Numbered from the stretch's first letter, positions 11,328 through 21,217 are shown. The stretch is 37,889 nt of DNA from Nitrospiraceae bacterium (GCA_002726235.1 PBSN01000007.1:112726-150614); one strand, 5' to 3'. Translations and numbers: made by a program. The notes: a model not told the origin generated them from the sequence alone.

Positions 11328-11394
11328 TTTGTGGTCTCATTTCCTGCCATGAGGTGTGGTATTATAGGGCCCCTATGGGGTATTTACGTTAGAA

Positions 11395-11481
11395 GGAGAG
11401 GTGCGAGAGTGGACGAATCGACGTGCTTGGAAAGCACGCGTGCTGGCAACGGCACCGTGGGTTCGAATCCCACCCTCTCCG
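11395..11481 (+). tRNA. tRNA-Ser, anticodon GGA
   Basis: The acceptor arms GGAGAGG (11395-11401) and CCTCTCC (11474-11480) pair. The anticodon stem CGTGC/GCACG encloses TTGGAAA, so the anticodon is GGA, reading UCC and UCU. It has a long class II variable arm. The first 26 bases and the whole T and acceptor 3' arms match the preceding tRNA-Ser, so the two arose by tandem duplication. CCA is not encoded here (GCCG follows), so it must be added after transcription. Confidence 0.95.
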
Positions 11482-11509
11482 CCGCCTGTTTAACCAAAAA
11501 CCAGAGCTA

Positions 11510-11609
11510 GGGCTGGGCCCTGTGCGACGAGCACCTGTGAACCCCGTGAGGTCCGGAAGGAAGCAGCGGTAAGCAGGGATGTTTGGGTGCCGCAGGATCA
11601 CCTGGCCCT
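11510..11609 (+). ncRNA. ffs: Signal recognition particle RNA, small bacterial (4.5S) type
   Basis: The universally conserved SRP domain IV is present: GGTCCGGAAGGAAGCAGC at about 11550-11567. It is flanked by sequence that folds into one long hairpin: 5' GGGCC (11515-11519) pairs with 3' GGCCC, and GCACC pairs with GGGTGC further in. A short T-rich run follows the 3' arm. The RNA binds Ffh and targets membrane proteins. The 5' and 3' ends are approximate. It lies directly before dnaX, a known conserved arrangement. Confidence 0.9.
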
Positions 11610-11622
11610 TTTCTTCCGAATT

Positions 11623-13374
11623 ATGAATTATCAAGTTTCTGCAAGAAAATGGCGACCGATGTCGTTTCCTGATGTGATTGGCCAGGCTCATGTCGTGCAA
11701 ACCCTTGTCCATGCGGTCGAAGGGAAACGTGTCGCCCACGCCTATTTGTTTTCAGGAATGAGGGGTGTTGGAAAGACAACGGTGGCGAGAATCCTGGCTA
11801 AGGCGATGAACTGTCACCAAGGTCCGACACCAACACCCTGTGCTGAATGTCAAAGCTGCGTCGAGATTGCAAATGGACAGTCATTTGATGTCATGGAGAT
11901 TGATGGTGCTTCGAATTCTGGGGTCGATGACGTACGGAGTCTCCGAGAGAATATCAAAATTGGGCCTGCAAAAGGCGCACGCCGGGTGTATATCATTGAT
12001 GAAGTGCACATGTTGACGACAAATGCATTCAATGCGCTACTGAAGACGCTTGAAGAACCTCCGGCACACGTCATTTTTATTTTTGCGACAAGTGAACTGC
12101 ATAAAATTCCGCTAACGATCCTCTCGCGTTGTCAACATTTTACTTTCCGTCGAATTCCTGTTCAGACCATTACCGATCATCTTCAACATATTGTGGCACA
12201 GGAAGCCATCACGATCAGTCCTCGTGGTCTTGAGATCACAGCAAAAGCCGCTGATGGGAGTTTGCGAGATGCATTGAGTTTACTTGATCAGATCGTTGCA
12301 TTTGCCGGGCAGGAAGTCGCTGATCATCAAATTGATACTGTACTTGGGAATATTCCTCACGAACTTCGCCGGGAAATGTTTCATGCTGTTGTGACCCGCG
12401 ATCCGGCCAGAGCACTTGAGGTAGTGTGGGCAGTGGGAGATCAGGGAGGTGATCTTCATCGGTTTTTGGGAGACCTCGTTGAGGATGTTCGATCTCTCAT
12501 CGTGCTGAAGATTTCTCCAAAGTCGCTGGGAAGGATTGATGTATCAGAGGGGTTGAATCGCGAAGCAGAAGAGGCCGTGAGGACATTAACTATTGATGAC
12601 CTGCAGCGAGTCTTTGATATTTTGACTCAAGCTCAAGATCATCTCAAGCATACTGAGTTTCAAAATTATGTCTTGGAGATGGCGGTCATCAAAGTGTGCC
12701 AACTTGCGGCATCGGAGTCAGTATCTCACATGGATATGACCAATTGTGCAAAGGATCAAATAACCACGTCGCGTACGCAGACCTCATTGGAGACACCCCA
12801 GGCAATAACGCGAGGACAGGTCTCGCGGACGACAAAGCCTTCGGTAGCTACTCGTCCGAAGTCCCAGCGTGTTACTGCCCCCGGTTTCTCACGACCTATA
12901 GGTTCAAAGGCACCAGTCATTCCGAATGATAAAAAGACTACGCGTATGTCTACGCTGACGATTGATTGGACAGAGCTTGTAGAACGGGTTGGTGTGGAAA
13001 AACCAAACCTTGCGACGTATCTTGAAGCGGGTGTTCCAGTTAAGGTCGAAAACGGGATCATTCTGATTGCTTTTTCAGAGAATCGAGATATGTGTCGTGA
13101 GGTGATGGCACGTGACGACAATCAACAATATGTTCAGAATGTGTGTCGGTCGCTGTGTGGAAGTGAAGTCGAACTGAAGTTTGTTCGTCTTGCGAAATCT
13201 TCCGAGCCTGTGAAAACCATTGGAGAATTGGGTCAAGAAAAACATAAGAAACAAGCCCAGAATTTGCGCGATCGGACCCTCGACCACCCCTCGGTGCGGA
13301 TGGTGTTGGACGAGTTCGGAGGACAAATCCAGGACGTATGCGAGGATCGTGCGCAAGAAGGAGAGTCGCAATGA
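11623..13374 (+). CDS. dnaX: DNA polymerase III subunit gamma/tau
   Basis: The clamp-loader ATPase, 583 residues. It starts MNYQVSARKWRPMSF, the classic DnaX N-terminus, at the ATG 11623; an earlier in-frame GTG at 11587 lies inside the SRP RNA and is rejected. Walker A is GMRGVGKTT. A zinc-binding Cys group follows (NCHQGPTPTPCAECQSC). Walker B is VYIIDEVHML, and the arginine-finger SRC motif is in LTILSRCQHF. Residues after about 380 are low-complexity linker and then a C-terminal tau-like domain. A T AAA AAG string at 12930-12936 could allow frameshifting (see findings). The stop overlaps the ybaB start as ATGA. No ribosome site is obvious. Confidence 0.97.
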   Translation: MNYQVSARKWRPMSFPDVIGQAHVVQTLVHAVEGKRVAHAYLFSGMRGVGKTTVARILAKAMNCHQGPTPTPCAECQSCVEIANGQSFDVMEIDGASNSGVDDVRSLRENIKIGPAKGARRVYIIDEVHMLTTNAFNALLKTLEEPPAHVIFIFATSELHKIPLTILSRCQHFTFRRIPVQTITDHLQHIVAQEAITISPRGLEITAKAADGSLRDALSLLDQIVAFAGQEVADHQIDTVLGNIPHELRREMFHAVVTRDPARALEVVWAVGDQGGDLHRFLGDLVEDVRSLIVLKISPKSLGRIDVSEGLNREAEEAVRTLTIDDLQRVFDILTQAQDHLKHTEFQNYVLEMAVIKVCQLAASESVSHMDMTNCAKDQITTSRTQTSLETPQAITRGQVSRTTKPSVATRPKSQRVTAPGFSRPIGSKAPVIPNDKKTTRMSTLTIDWTELVERVGVEKPNLATYLEAGVPVKVENGIILIAFSENRDMCREVMARDDNQQYVQNVCRSLCGSEVELKFVRLAKSSEPVKTIGELGQEKHKKQAQNLRDRTLDHPSVRMVLDEFGGQIQDVCEDRAQEGESQ

Positions 13375-13697
13375 CGAAATCCCCATTTGGAAACTTAGGT
13401 GGAATGATGAAGCAGGCCCAGGCACTTCAAGATCAATTAGCGAAGTTGAAGGATGAGGTGTCACACAAGACCGTTACGGCTTCTGCTGGGGGTGGAATGG
13501 TTGAAGCGACAGCCAACGGAGCCCAAGAGATTATTTCGATTCGGATCGATCCAGAGGTGATGAAGGCCCAGGATGTTGACATGCTTCAAGATCTAGTGAT
13601 TTCTGTGACCAATGAAGCGTTGAGACAATCACGTGAACTTATGGCAGATGAACTTAAAGGTTTGACTGGAGGAATCCAGATTCCAGGATTGTTTTAG
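13371..13697 (+). CDS. ybaB: YbaB/EbfC nucleoid-associated protein
   Basis: A 108-residue DNA-binding protein of the YbaB/EbfC family, which forms tweezer-like dimers. The N-terminal helix region (GNLGGMMKQAQALQDQLAKL), the TVTASAGGGMVEATANGAQEI hairpin core and the C-terminal GGIQIPGLF are all typical. The start is the ATG at 13371, overlapping the dnaX stop as ATGA and preceded by AAGGAG at 13358-13363; a longer frame from 13338 is not used. The order dnaX-ybaB is widely conserved. recR, its usual next partner, is not here; gltB follows instead. Confidence 0.95.
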   Translation: MTKSPFGNLGGMMKQAQALQDQLAKLKDEVSHKTVTASAGGGMVEATANGAQEIISIRIDPEVMKAQDVDMLQDLVISVTNEALRQSRELMADELKGLTGGIQIPGLF

Positions 13698-13715
13698 CGA
13701 TAAAGGGTACGAAAC

Positions 13716-16700
13716 ATGAGTGCGTCATTGCCAATGCCAGGCTTCCCACCAAAACAAGGCCTATATGATCCGCAGTTTGAAAAGGATGCGTGCGGCATCG
13801 GTTTTGTTGCCAATATCAAAGGGGTTCGATCCCACGAGATCGTTAGGCAGGGGTTAGAAGTGCTTGCAAACTTAACGCATCGCGGCGCGCAAGGCTGTGA
13901 TCCGTATACAGGGGATGGGGCGGGAATTTTGCTCCAAATTCCACATGAGTTTTTTTCACGAGCCTGTGCTGATGTTGGAATTCGTCTCCCTAGAGTTGGA
14001 GAGTATGGGGTTGGAATGCTGTTTCTTCCCCAGGACCATGAGGCTCGTTGTCAGTGCGAGACCTTGATAGAACAGATCATCAATGCGGAAGGGCAACGTT
14101 TGCTTGGATGGCGCGATGTGCCACTTAAAGAGAGTGGGATTGGTGAAGTAGCCCGTCAAACACAGCCTGCAATCCGCCAGGTTTTTATCGCACGCGGCGT
14201 ACTAGATGAGGGGCAATTTGAACGGAAACTATATGTGATTCGTCGTTGTATTGAGAATAGCATTCGAGATTCAGCCATTCGAGAGAAACATGTCGTTTAC
14301 ATTCCAAGTTTCTCGTGCCGTACCGTGGTGTACAAAGGGCTTTTGCTTCCGTCTCAGCTTTCCGCCTTTTACCAAGATCTCGGTGACTCCTCACTGAGCA
14401 GTGCTATTGCAATGGTACATTCAAGGTTTAGCACGAATACTTTTCCAGCGTGGCATTTGGCACATCCCTATCGCTACACCATACATAATGGTGAGATCAA
14501 TACTCTCAAGGGTAATGTAAATTGGCTTCATGCGCGTCAAGGGCGTTTGCAATCGGACTTGTTTGGAGATGACCTTTCCAAATTGTATCCCTTGATTGAT
14601 GGAACTCAGAGTGATTCTGCTAGTTTAGATAATGCCGTTGAATTTCTTGTGATGGGAGGACGGTCGCTGCCTCATGTGATGATGATGCTCATTCCGGAGG
14701 CGTGGAGCGGTCATCCTCACATGGACTTAGAGCGAAGAGGATTCTATGAATATCATTCGGCAATGATGGAGCCGTGGGATGGTCCTGCGGCCGTAGCGTT
14801 TACCGATGGGACTATCGTGGGTGGAACTCTTGATCGTAACGGTCTTCGCCCCTGTCGGTATGTGATCACCCGAGATGATGTTGTTGTGCTTGCGTCTGAA
14901 GCTGGCGTATTGCCATTTGACGCCGAAAGTATTCGAGTGAAGGGGCGACTGCAACCAGGAAAAATGTTTCTGGTTGACACTGGGCAGGGTCGAATTATCA
15001 ATGATGAAGAGATCAAAACACAAATCGCACAGCAAAAACCGTATCGAAAGTGGGTGTTGACGCATCGGGTGTCGTTGGATGAGCTTCCGGAACCGATGAA
15101 TGTGCCGCAGCCTGATCATGGCACGCTTCGGCAACGGCAACAGGTTTTTGGGTATACCGTGGAAGAGTTGAAGATGGTGCTGACTCCCATGGCGGTGACG
15201 GGTCAGGAGGCGATAGGATCAATGGGGACAGACACTCCTCTTGCAGTCTTGTCTGATCGTCCACAACTCCTGTTCAAATACTTTAAACAGTTGTTTGCAC
15301 AGGTGACGAATCCTCCAATTGATCCGATTCGCGAACAGTTGGTGATGTCACTGGTCACCAATGTTGGACCTAAGCCGAATCTTCTGGGGGAATCTCCAGA
15401 ATCGTGTCATCGGATTCGGGTACAACAGCCTGTTCTTACCAATGCTGAACTTGCGAAAATTCGAGCATTGTCTGATGGCTATTTCTGTGCTCGAACGCTT
15501 GATATGGTGTTCCCAGTCGCTGATGGTCCTGATGGGCTGGAGATAGCATTAGAGAAACTCTGTCAGGATGCGTCCAAAGGAATCCAAGATGGAATAAAGT
15601 TTCTTGTTCTCAGCGATCGCGGAATCAATGAGAAGTTGGCTCCAATTCCAAGCGTGCTGGCCATTGGTGCTGTTCATCACCATCTCATTCGGCAACGGAC
15701 ACGCACGAATGTTGGATTGATTGTTGAAACTGGTGAACCACGAGACGTGCATCACTTTGCGATGTTGGTTGGGTATGGTGCAGGGATGGTTAACCCATAT
15801 TTAGTATTCGAGACCCTTGTTGACCTCGTTCGCGAAGGTTATCTCCCCAGCGAAATTGATGTTGAAACGGCAGCGTCAAAGTTTATCAAGGCGACTAATA
15901 AAGGGTTGCTGAAAATCTTTTCGAAGATGGGGATCTCGACCGTTCAGAGTTATTGTGGGGCTCAGATCTTCGAGGCGATAGGAATACATCACGACGTCAT
16001 CGATCGTTATTTTACCGGAACGGCGTCACGCGTTGAGGGAGTTGGCCTTCGAGAAATTGCCAAAGAGTCGTTGCAACGTCATGCGGTTGCCTATGCGCTA
16101 GGACCTATTCGACTTCTGGATTTTGGTGGAGAATATCACTACCGCGTGGACAGTGAACATCATAACTGGAATCCGGAGACGATCACAACTTTGCAACGTT
16201 CGACGCAACAAAATAGCTATCGTGATTACCAGGAATTCAGTCGGTTGGCCAATGACGAACAGAAACAGCGATCGACATTGCGTGGGTTGTTCGAACTCAA
16301 GACCCTCTCAACTCCAATTCCACTTGACGAGGTTGAGCCTGCGACAGAGATCGTCAAACGTTTTACGACAGGAGCCATGTCGTTTGGGGCCATTAGCATT
16401 GAGGCGCACGAAACCCTTGCAATCGCAATGAATCGGATTGGTGGGAAGAGTAATACGGGTGAGGGAGGAGAGGATTCGGAACGATTCATTCTTCTTCCGA
16501 ACGGAGATTCGAAGAATAGCGCGATTAAACAGGTTGCGTCAGGACGGTTTGGTGTGACGGCAGAGTATTTAGTGAACGCAAAGGAACTTCAGATCAAAAT
16601 GGCGCAAGGGGCAAAGCCTGGTGAAGGCGGGCAGTTGCCTGGTCATAAGGTTGATGAGGTCATTGGACGTATTAGATATTCGACTCCGGGGGTACAGCTC

Positions 16701-18269
16701 ATCTCTCCCCCTCCTCACCACGACATTTATTCTATTGAAGACCTCGCGCAGCTTATTTTTGATCTCAAGAATGCAAATCCGTGGGCCGCTATCTCTGTAA
16801 AACTGGTTTCTGAAGTTGGTGTTGGGACAGTGGCTGCGGGTGTTTCCAAGGCCCATGCAGACAAAGTGCTTATTAGTGGGGACAGTGGAGGCACCGGTGC
16901 GTCGCCCATGTCGTCGATCAAATACGCGGGAATGCCGTGGGAATTGGGTTTAGCAGAAACGCATCAAACGTTAGTGCTGAATGACCTTCGTGGACGTATC
17001 CGTATCGAAACGGATGGGCAAATGCGGACTGGGCGTGACGTAGTCATCGCAACCCTTCTGGGGGCGGAGGAATTCGGATTTTCCACGGCACCACTGATTG
17101 TCGAGGGGTGTATCATGATGCGAAAGTGTCACCTCAACACGTGTCCGGTTGGTGTGGCTACTCAAGATCCTGAATTGCGGAAAAAATTCAAAGGGAAACC
17201 AGAGTACGTCGTAAACTACTTCTTTTTTGTTGCGGAAGAAATACGCGAACTTATGGCGCAGCTTGGGTTTCGCACCATGGGAGAAATGATTGGTCGGGTG
17301 GATAAGATTAGAGCGACCAACGCTGTTGACCACTGGAAGGCCAAGGGGCTGGATCTGAGCTCATTGCTTCATATGCCTGATGTGCCACCTGATGTGGCAA
17401 CGCATTGTGTTCAGGATCAAGATCACGGTATCGAAGATTCGGTGGATTGGGAGGTGCTGAGGCGTGTCAAATCGGCAATAGATGACAAAACACCGATCGA
17501 GATTTCGATTCCGATTCGCAATACTCAACGGACGATTGGCACGATTCTTTCAAGTCATATTGCTAAGCAATATGGTGCTGATGGGCTTCCTGACGATACC
17601 ATTCGAATTAGGTGTTACGGCTCCGCTGGACAGAGCTTCGGTGCATTTCTGAGTCGTGGAATCACTATGGTGATCGAAGGGGAATCAAATGATTATCTTG
17701 GCAAAGGACTTTCTGGGGGACGCATCATCGTTATGCCTCCCCAGGGGGTGACGTTTGTGCCGGAGGAGACGATTCTGATTGGAAATACAGCGCTGTATGG
17801 TGCGACAGCTGGGGAAGGATATTTCTATGGTACTGCAGGAGAACGCTTTGCGGTACGAAATAGTGGAGCCATTGCGGTGATTGAGGGAACTGGAGACCAC
17901 GGGTGTGAGTATATGACTGGTGGACGTGTGGTTGTTCTTGGACGAACCGGGAGAAATTTTGCTGCAGGGATGAGTGGAGGGATTGCGTATGTGTTCAATG
18001 AAGACGGTTGTTTTGAACAGCGGTGCAACCTTGAACTTGTGGAACTGGAGCAGGTTGCTAGTGAGGATGATCAGCAAGAGTTGTTGGCACTGGTGACACA
18101 GCACCTGACGTTTACGGGAAGCCAAAAGGCAAAGTATCTTCTTGAACAGTGGGATCGTGTGCGTTCAAAGTTCGTCAAGGTCATGCCGATGGATTATAAG
18201 CGTGTGCTTGAGCAACGTAAGCGACAAGCCTCAGTTGCCGACATCAAGGCAGTGGGTACACATGGCTGA
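13716..18269 (+). CDS. gltB: Glutamate synthase, large (alpha) subunit
   Basis: 1517 residues, the normal length. It converts 2-oxoglutarate plus glutamine to two glutamates. The N-terminal class II amidotransferase has its nucleophile Cys26 in KDACGIGFVA; processing of the 25-residue leader would expose it. The central part has RFSTNTFPAW and DRNGLRPCRY. The FMN barrel contains GGKSNTGEGGED, KPGEGGQLPGHKV and SGDSGGTGASP. The 3Fe-4S ligands are in CIMMRKCHLNTCPVG. The C-terminal beta-helix shows repeated glycine-rich turns (GGRIIVMPP, GGRVVVLG). AAAGGG stands eight bases before the ATG. It overlaps gltD by eight bases, so the two subunits are translated together. Confidence 0.98.
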   Translation: MSASLPMPGFPPKQGLYDPQFEKDACGIGFVANIKGVRSHEIVRQGLEVLANLTHRGAQGCDPYTGDGAGILLQIPHEFFSRACADVGIRLPRVGEYGVGMLFLPQDHEARCQCETLIEQIINAEGQRLLGWRDVPLKESGIGEVARQTQPAIRQVFIARGVLDEGQFERKLYVIRRCIENSIRDSAIREKHVVYIPSFSCRTVVYKGLLLPSQLSAFYQDLGDSSLSSAIAMVHSRFSTNTFPAWHLAHPYRYTIHNGEINTLKGNVNWLHARQGRLQSDLFGDDLSKLYPLIDGTQSDSASLDNAVEFLVMGGRSLPHVMMMLIPEAWSGHPHMDLERRGFYEYHSAMMEPWDGPAAVAFTDGTIVGGTLDRNGLRPCRYVITRDDVVVLASEAGVLPFDAESIRVKGRLQPGKMFLVDTGQGRIINDEEIKTQIAQQKPYRKWVLTHRVSLDELPEPMNVPQPDHGTLRQRQQVFGYTVEELKMVLTPMAVTGQEAIGSMGTDTPLAVLSDRPQLLFKYFKQLFAQVTNPPIDPIREQLVMSLVTNVGPKPNLLGESPESCHRIRVQQPVLTNAELAKIRALSDGYFCARTLDMVFPVADGPDGLEIALEKLCQDASKGIQDGIKFLVLSDRGINEKLAPIPSVLAIGAVHHHLIRQRTRTNVGLIVETGEPRDVHHFAMLVGYGAGMVNPYLVFETLVDLVREGYLPSEIDVETAASKFIKATNKGLLKIFSKMGISTVQSYCGAQIFEAIGIHHDVIDRYFTGTASRVEGVGLREIAKESLQRHAVAYALGPIRLLDFGGEYHYRVDSEHHNWNPETITTLQRSTQQNSYRDYQEFSRLANDEQKQRSTLRGLFELKTLSTPIPLDEVEPATEIVKRFTTGAMSFGAISIEAHETLAIAMNRIGGKSNTGEGGEDSERFILLPNGDSKNSAIKQVASGRFGVTAEYLVNAKELQIKMAQGAKPGEGGQLPGHKVDEVIGRIRYSTPGVQLISPPPHHDIYSIEDLAQLIFDLKNANPWAAISVKLVSEVGVGTVAAGVSKAHADKVLISGDSGGTGASPMSSIKYAGMPWELGLAETHQTLVLNDLRGRIRIETDGQMRTGRDVVIATLLGAEEFGFSTAPLIVEGCIMMRKCHLNTCPVGVATQDPELRKKFKGKPEYVVNYFFFVAEEIRELMAQLGFRTMGEMIGRVDKIRATNAVDHWKAKGLDLSSLLHMPDVPPDVATHCVQDQDHGIEDSVDWEVLRRVKSAIDDKTPIEISIPIRNTQRTIGTILSSHIAKQYGADGLPDDTIRIRCYGSAGQSFGAFLSRGITMVIEGESNDYLGKGLSGGRIIVMPPQGVTFVPEETILIGNTALYGATAGEGYFYGTAGERFAVRNSGAIAVIEGTGDHGCEYMTGGRVVVLGRTGRNFAAGMSGGIAYVFNEDGCFEQRCNLELVELEQVASEDDQQELLALVTQHLTFTGSQKAKYLLEQWDRVRSKFVKVMPMDYKRVLEQRKRQASVADIKAVGTHG

Positions 18270-19707
18270 TCCTCGAGGATTTCTTAAGTTTTCTCGTGAA
18301 GAACCTATTCGACGCCCGATTGAGAATAGGGTTCATGATTGGTGTGAGCTATATGAACCAATGGGCGAAGAAAAGTTTAAGACTCAAGGCGTGCGGTGTA
18401 TGGATTGCGGCGTGCCATTTTGCCAGAGCAAGACAGGATGTCCTGTGGGTAATCTCATCCCGGAATGGAACGATCTTGTTAATCGCGGTCGATGGCAGGA
18501 TGCTATGAAAGCGTTGCATGCGACGAACAATTTTCCAGAATTTACCGGGCGTCTGTGTCCTGCGCCTTGCGAGTCATCTTGCGTATTGGGTTTGATTGAT
18601 CAACCAGTGACAATTCGACACATTGAGCAAGAGATCGTTGATCGTGGATTTTCGAATGGCTGGATCGTGCCGATTCGTCCGTTATCTCAAACTGGAAAGC
18701 GTGTAGCAATTGTCGGATCAGGACCTGCCGGTCTTGCTGCGGCGCAACAGCTCGTGCGAGCCGGTCACACTGTTACGGTTTTTGAAAAGGCAGATAGAGT
18801 TGGTGGGTTGCTTCGATATGGGATTCCAGACTTTAAGATAGAAAAATGGGTATTGAATCGTCGTATTGACCAGCTGCAGGCGGAAGGCGTGATGTTCCAG
18901 GTGGATATCGATGTGGGGCGTACAATTTCTGTTGCGACGTTAAAGAAAGAATTTGATGCCGTGTGTTTGGCTGGTGGTGCGATGGTGGCCCGTGATTTAC
19001 ATATTCCAGGACGCGAATTTGCTGGGGTGCATCTGGCTATGGAATACTTGACTCAGCAGAATCGCCTTAATCAAGGAGATGATTTTGCTCTGGGTGATCT
19101 TATCACGGCGAAAGATAAGCGCGTTGTGGTCATTGGGGGTGGAGACACAGGGTCGGATTGTGTAGGAACTGCCCACCGCCAAGGCGCCAAAGATGTCTAT
19201 CAGTATGAGTTGCTGCCGGAGCCGCCACCAAATCGTGATTCCTCAACACCATGGCCTCAATGGCCAATGAAATTGAGGACATCCCATGCGCACGAGGAGG
19301 GTTGCAATCGTGAGTGGAGTGTCTCGACGACGCATCTTGGTAGTATAAACGACGCGGTCTCGATGCTTCATGCGTGCCGTGTTGAATTCAAACCGGATGA
19401 AAGTGGTCGCCCACAGATGATTGCAATATCTGGAAGCGAATTTGAGATTGGCGTAGACCTAGTGTTACTCGCCATGGGGTTCATTCATCCCGAGCGCAAC
19501 GGCTTGCTTGCTGATCTTGGAGTTACACTTGATTCGCGTGGCAATGTTGCCGTTGATGAGCAATATATGACGAGCGTTTCTGGAGTGTTTGCGGCGGGAG
19601 ACATGAAACGAGGCGCGTCTCTTATCGTGTGGGCAATTGCCGAAGGGCGCAAAGCTGCTGCGAATATTGATGCGTTTTTACGGGAAGGGCGTACGTGTTC
19701 ATCATAA
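18262..19707 (+). CDS. gltD: Glutamate synthase, small (beta) subunit
   Basis: 481 residues. It oxidises NADPH and passes electrons to GltB. N-terminal Cys groups bind 4Fe-4S clusters (RCMDCGVPFCQSKTGCPVG and LCPAPCESSC). The FAD site is VAIVGSGPAGLAAAQQL and the pyridine-nucleotide site is VVVIGGGDTGSDCVGTA. The C-terminal FAD loop is FAAGDMKRGASLIVWAI. The start at ATG 18262 gives MADPRGFLKF; a longer frame from 18142 would lie wholly inside gltB and is rejected. The eight-base overlap with gltB implies coupled translation. Confidence 0.98.
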   Translation: MADPRGFLKFSREEPIRRPIENRVHDWCELYEPMGEEKFKTQGVRCMDCGVPFCQSKTGCPVGNLIPEWNDLVNRGRWQDAMKALHATNNFPEFTGRLCPAPCESSCVLGLIDQPVTIRHIEQEIVDRGFSNGWIVPIRPLSQTGKRVAIVGSGPAGLAAAQQLVRAGHTVTVFEKADRVGGLLRYGIPDFKIEKWVLNRRIDQLQAEGVMFQVDIDVGRTISVATLKKEFDAVCLAGGAMVARDLHIPGREFAGVHLAMEYLTQQNRLNQGDDFALGDLITAKDKRVVVIGGGDTGSDCVGTAHRQGAKDVYQYELLPEPPPNRDSSTPWPQWPMKLRTSHAHEEGCNREWSVSTTHLGSINDAVSMLHACRVEFKPDESGRPQMIAISGSEFEIGVDLVLLAMGFIHPERNGLLADLGVTLDSRGNVAVDEQYMTSVSGVFAAGDMKRGASLIVWAIAEGRKAAANIDAFLREGRTCSS

Positions 19708-19814
19708 TGAAAGTGGAATGAGTGATATCTCCTAGGGTCTTGAAGAGTGACTCCTGAGTATTGATAGACTAACAACGTAAGTATCAACCTTCGAACCTTC
19801 CACACAGTGAGTCC

Positions 19815-20258
19815 GTGACGCATCAGATTTTTTCCTACGGAACTCTTGCTATTCCACACGTCATGGACGCCTTAACCGGGAGTATTCCCCCTACGGTTCC
19901 GGCACATGTGACCTCTTATGCGAGTTTTCTGCTCAAAGGCAAACCGTATCCCGGTATGTGCAGGCGCGAGGGTGTGGTAACGTCTGGACTCCTCTATCTC
20001 AATGTCGACGAGAAGTCTTTGCGTGTGATAGATGCGTTTGAGGATGACATTTATGTAAGAGAATCTATTGGGGTGATGATGGAATCTGGAGCGCTCACAA
20101 ATGCATGGGCATATCTCGTTCTAGAGGAATATGAGGAGCGACTTGGCGTGGAGTGTTGGGATCAAGATGTTTTTTTAGACAAGCATGGCGAGAGCTATAT
20201 TGCGATGTGCGCACGAGTGCACGATGATTTTTTTCACAAGCAAGGTTGGAAGGTATAG
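19815..20258 (+). CDS. Gamma-glutamylcyclotransferase/AIG2-like protein
   Basis: 147 residues with the GGCT-like fold motifs: FSYGTLAIPHVM at the N-terminus (the YGTL phosphate-type loop), then PYPGM, SGLLYLNV, and IDAFEDDIYVRE, where the acidic pair fits the family's catalytic Glu. Members cleave gamma-glutamyl-amines or gamma-glutamyl-amino acids to 5-oxoproline. The start is a GTG at 19815 with a poor ribosome site. It lies two bases before the glutathionyl-hydroquinone reductase gene, which suggests a shared role in glutathione or gamma-glutamyl metabolism. The exact substrate cannot be read from the sequence. Confidence 0.85.
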   Translation: MTHQIFSYGTLAIPHVMDALTGSIPPTVPAHVTSYASFLLKGKPYPGMCRREGVVTSGLLYLNVDEKSLRVIDAFEDDIYVRESIGVMMESGALTNAWAYLVLEEYEERLGVECWDQDVFLDKHGESYIAMCARVHDDFFHKQGWKV

Positions 20259-20260
20259 CG

Positions 20261-21217
20261 ATGAGTGCAGAAGCTCAGTTTCCTGACGAACAGTTTCTGG
20301 AAGGGGAATTCAAGCGACAGGATGATGTGTTTCGGGAATGGGTGACCGCTGATGGATCGTCGGGATATCCGGCTGAAGGTGGCCGCTACCATTTGTATGT
20401 GTCGTTAGCATGTCCGTGGGCTCATCTCACCATTATCGTTCGTAAGCTTAAGGGATTGGAGAAAGTCATTGGCATGTCGATACTCGATCCAATTCGTGAT
20501 AGCCGAGGATGGGCGTTTCGAGATGGTGATGGCCATTCCAAGGATCCCATAAATGGGTTTGAATTTCTTAGTCACGCTTATAATGCGACAGACCCTAGCT
20601 ACGCTAAGCGCGTAACCGTTCCGGTTCTTTGGGACAGAGTGACGAATCGAATTGTCAGTAACTCGGAAGACGATATCATGCGAATGTTCGATCACGAATT
20701 TGGGCAACTCACTACCTGCGATCTAGTTCTTTATCCGGAAAATTTGAGGGAAGAGATTGAAGCTCTCAGCAACACCATATATGAGAGCGTGAATGATGGG
20801 GTTTACCGTGCGGGGTTTGCAACGTCACAGGGTGTGTATGAGCGCGCCGTCAACCAACTGTTTCAAACGCTTGACATGATTGAGTCCCGTTTGTCGACAC
20901 AGCGGTATCTCTTCGGCTCGTGTATTGTCGAGACTGATTGGCGACTCTTCGTTACGCTCATTCGTTTTGACCCAGTTTATCATGGACACTTCAAATGCAA
21001 TTTTCGCCGAATTATCGACTACCAAAATCTTTTCGGGTACCTCAAGGATCTGTATCAAGTAGATGGTATAGCAGAAACCGTGAACTTTGATCATATCAAA
21101 CATCACTATTATATGACGCACGATAATATCAATCCCACGCGCCTTGTTCCTATCGGACCGTATCAAGATCTTCACGCACCGCATGGGCGTGATTCTTTGG
21201 GGCAACCTGTGCGATGA
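20261..21217 (+). CDS. Glutathionyl-hydroquinone reductase (YqjG/Ecm4 type)
   Basis: 318 residues, a glutathione-transferase-fold enzyme of the Xi class that removes glutathione from glutathionyl-hydroquinones. The signature active site CPWAH follows YVSLACPWAHLTI near residue 53, with Cys as nucleophile. VTVPVLWDRVTNRIVSNSED is the usual glutathione-binding segment, and NPTRLVPIGP near the C-terminus is also typical of YqjG. The start is the ATG at 20261, with GGAAGG at 20248-20253; a TTG-initiated extension inside the previous gene is unlikely. Its stop overlaps the next start as ATGA. Confidence 0.93.
   Translation: MSAEAQFPDEQFLEGEFKRQDDVFREWVTADGSSGYPAEGGRYHLYVSLACPWAHLTIIVRKLKGLEKVIGMSILDPIRDSRGWAFRDGDGHSKDPINGFEFLSHAYNATDPSYAKRVTVPVLWDRVTNRIVSNSEDDIMRMFDHEFGQLTTCDLVLYPENLREEIEALSNTIYESVNDGVYRAGFATSQGVYERAVNQLFQTLDMIESRLSTQRYLFGSCIVETDWRLFVTLIRFDPVYHGHFKCNFRRIIDYQNLFGYLKDLYQVDGIAETVNFDHIKHHYYMTHDNINPTRLVPIGPYQDLHAPHGRDSLGQPVR

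Noticed and set aside
11587-11622. GTG start for dnaX 12 codons earlier
   Set aside because: It lies inside the SRP RNA 3' arm; the ATG at 11623 gives the typical MNYQVSARKWRP start.
18142-18261. Upstream extension of gltD by 40 residues
   Set aside because: It lies fully within the gltB C-terminus, does not resemble GltD, and ATG 18262 gives the normal N-terminus.
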